Below, in pieces: positions 52,437-52,599 of a DNA stretch of 52,599 bases. The DNA comes from REEB95 sp035648735 (GTDB lineage Bacteria; Pseudomonadota; Alphaproteobacteria; ATCC43930; CGMCC-115725). The notes below the pieces were generated by a model. It was not told the DNA's origin and ran no database searches. It saw only the letters and a list, made by a program, of their open reading frames with translations. The stretch is taken from assembly GCA_035648735.1 (NCBI GenBank), contig DASRKX010000048.1, positions 1 through 52,599 of the forward strand. Direction: 5' to 3'. Made by a program: the position numbers and the translations under genes. Each line of letters opens with the position of its first letter. Positions within the stretch are counted from its first letter, which is position 1.

Positions 52437-52497
52437 CAGAAGCTCGTGACCTCCCGCCCTAGCCCGTCTTATTCGCCAGAAGGCGCCTGAGAGGCTG

Positions 52498-52599
52498 GCG
52501 AGCGTGGTGTAAAGCGCTGATGCGGCGTAGGATTCGGATGCGAAACCAACCCCATCACCTCAACCGCGAACGCCACGCCCGCCATGACCGATGATACGA
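52498..52599. other. Right-edge non-coding sequence
   Basis: The last ~100 bases after the element contain no gene, RNA or repeat that I can support. Composition is slightly less GC-rich than the core genes. The window ends here. Confidence 0.5.

Larger units (their letters stand above)
51020..52497 (+). mobile_element. IS1182-like insertion sequence (approximate limits)
   Basis: One full-length transposase gene is flanked by identical 12-bp sequences at 51020-51031 and 52486-52497. Limits are set at these repeats, giving about 1.48 kb, a normal size for the family. I could not find a convincing terminal inverted-repeat pair, so the true ends may differ by tens of bases. It lies immediately upstream of moaB, in a non-coding position. 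Confidence 0.7.
51020..52497. repeat. 12-bp direct repeat flanking the transposase gene
   Basis: CCTGAGAGGCTG occurs at 51020-51031 and again, identical and in the same orientation, at 52486-52497. Each copy adjoins a small hairpin on its inner side: GAATC-TTTG-GATTC on the left and CGCC-AGAA-GGCG on the right. It could be a target duplication or part of the element ends. Confidence 0.65.

Noticed and set aside
1..52599. Search for CRISPR arrays, tRNAs, prophage, toxin-antitoxin, retrons or defence genes
   Set aside because: No regularly spaced repeats, cloverleaf genes or recognisable defence, phage or retron proteins were seen; gaps are too short for most such systems.

Overview
This is a high-GC (roughly two-thirds G+C by eye) chromosomal window from an alphaproteobacterium. 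The evidence is a CcrM-type GANTC methyltransferase, an F0 operon with split b and b' subunits (atpI-B-E-F'-F), rnpB directly upstream of mraZ, and the smc-dsbA-DUF721-mutY-ccrM-rnhB neighbourhood. I cannot assign an order or genus from sequence alone. Almost everything is housekeeping; the only clear mobile DNA is one IS1182-like element at the right edge.

Layout. 1-4.7 kb: a CDF zinc-type exporter cut by the left edge, a DUF1127 micro-protein, then a rightward trio of Xaa-Pro aminopeptidase, flavin reductase and extradiol-dioxygenase-like VOC protein. 4.7-28.7 kb: an unbroken leftward division and cell-wall (dcw) cluster, read from 28.7 kb down: mraZ-rsmH-ftsL-ftsI-murE-murF-mraY-murD-ftsW-murG-murC-murB-ddl-ftsQ-ftsA-ftsZ, then lpxC-bamD-recN-ligA. 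Most junctions overlap by 4 bp (ATGA), so translation is probably coupled. The cluster makes the lipid-linked peptidoglycan precursor, builds the septal machine (FtsL/I/W/Q/A/Z), and continues into envelope genes (LpxC, BamD) and DNA repair (RecN, LigA). In front of mraZ lies a four-copy, 10-bp-phased TGGGN array, the expected MraZ autoregulatory operator, overlapping a candidate promoter. 29-30 kb: RNase P RNA and an AmpD/AmiD-type amidase.

30-38.4 kb: metabolic and transport genes: a small His-tailed membrane peptide, a HAD dehalogenase, a one-piece 5-oxoprolinase, an EamA exporter, an LhgO-like FAD oxidoreductase, a divergent PCuAC protein and alanine dehydrogenase. 38.4-40.9 kb: the F0 ATP synthase operon with a good sigma-70-like promoter. 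41-48.8 kb: SMC, DsbA-like oxidoreductase, DUF721/DciA-like protein, MutY, CcrM and RNase HII. 49-51 kb: a small alphaproteobacterial protein, a PA0069-type radical SAM protein and MoaB. 51-52.5 kb: the transposase element.

I found no CRISPR array, prophage, toxin-antitoxin pair, defence island, biosynthetic cluster or tRNA, and no convincing new multi-gene system. The most interesting signals are small and regulatory: the extended MraZ operator with an inverted outlying copy, three GANTC sites plus an 11-bp tandem repeat upstream of ccrM, a dyad and a 14-bp tandem duplication upstream of the DUF1127 gene, a PCuAC protein whose metal ligands look replaced, and extensive 3'-3' gene overlaps.
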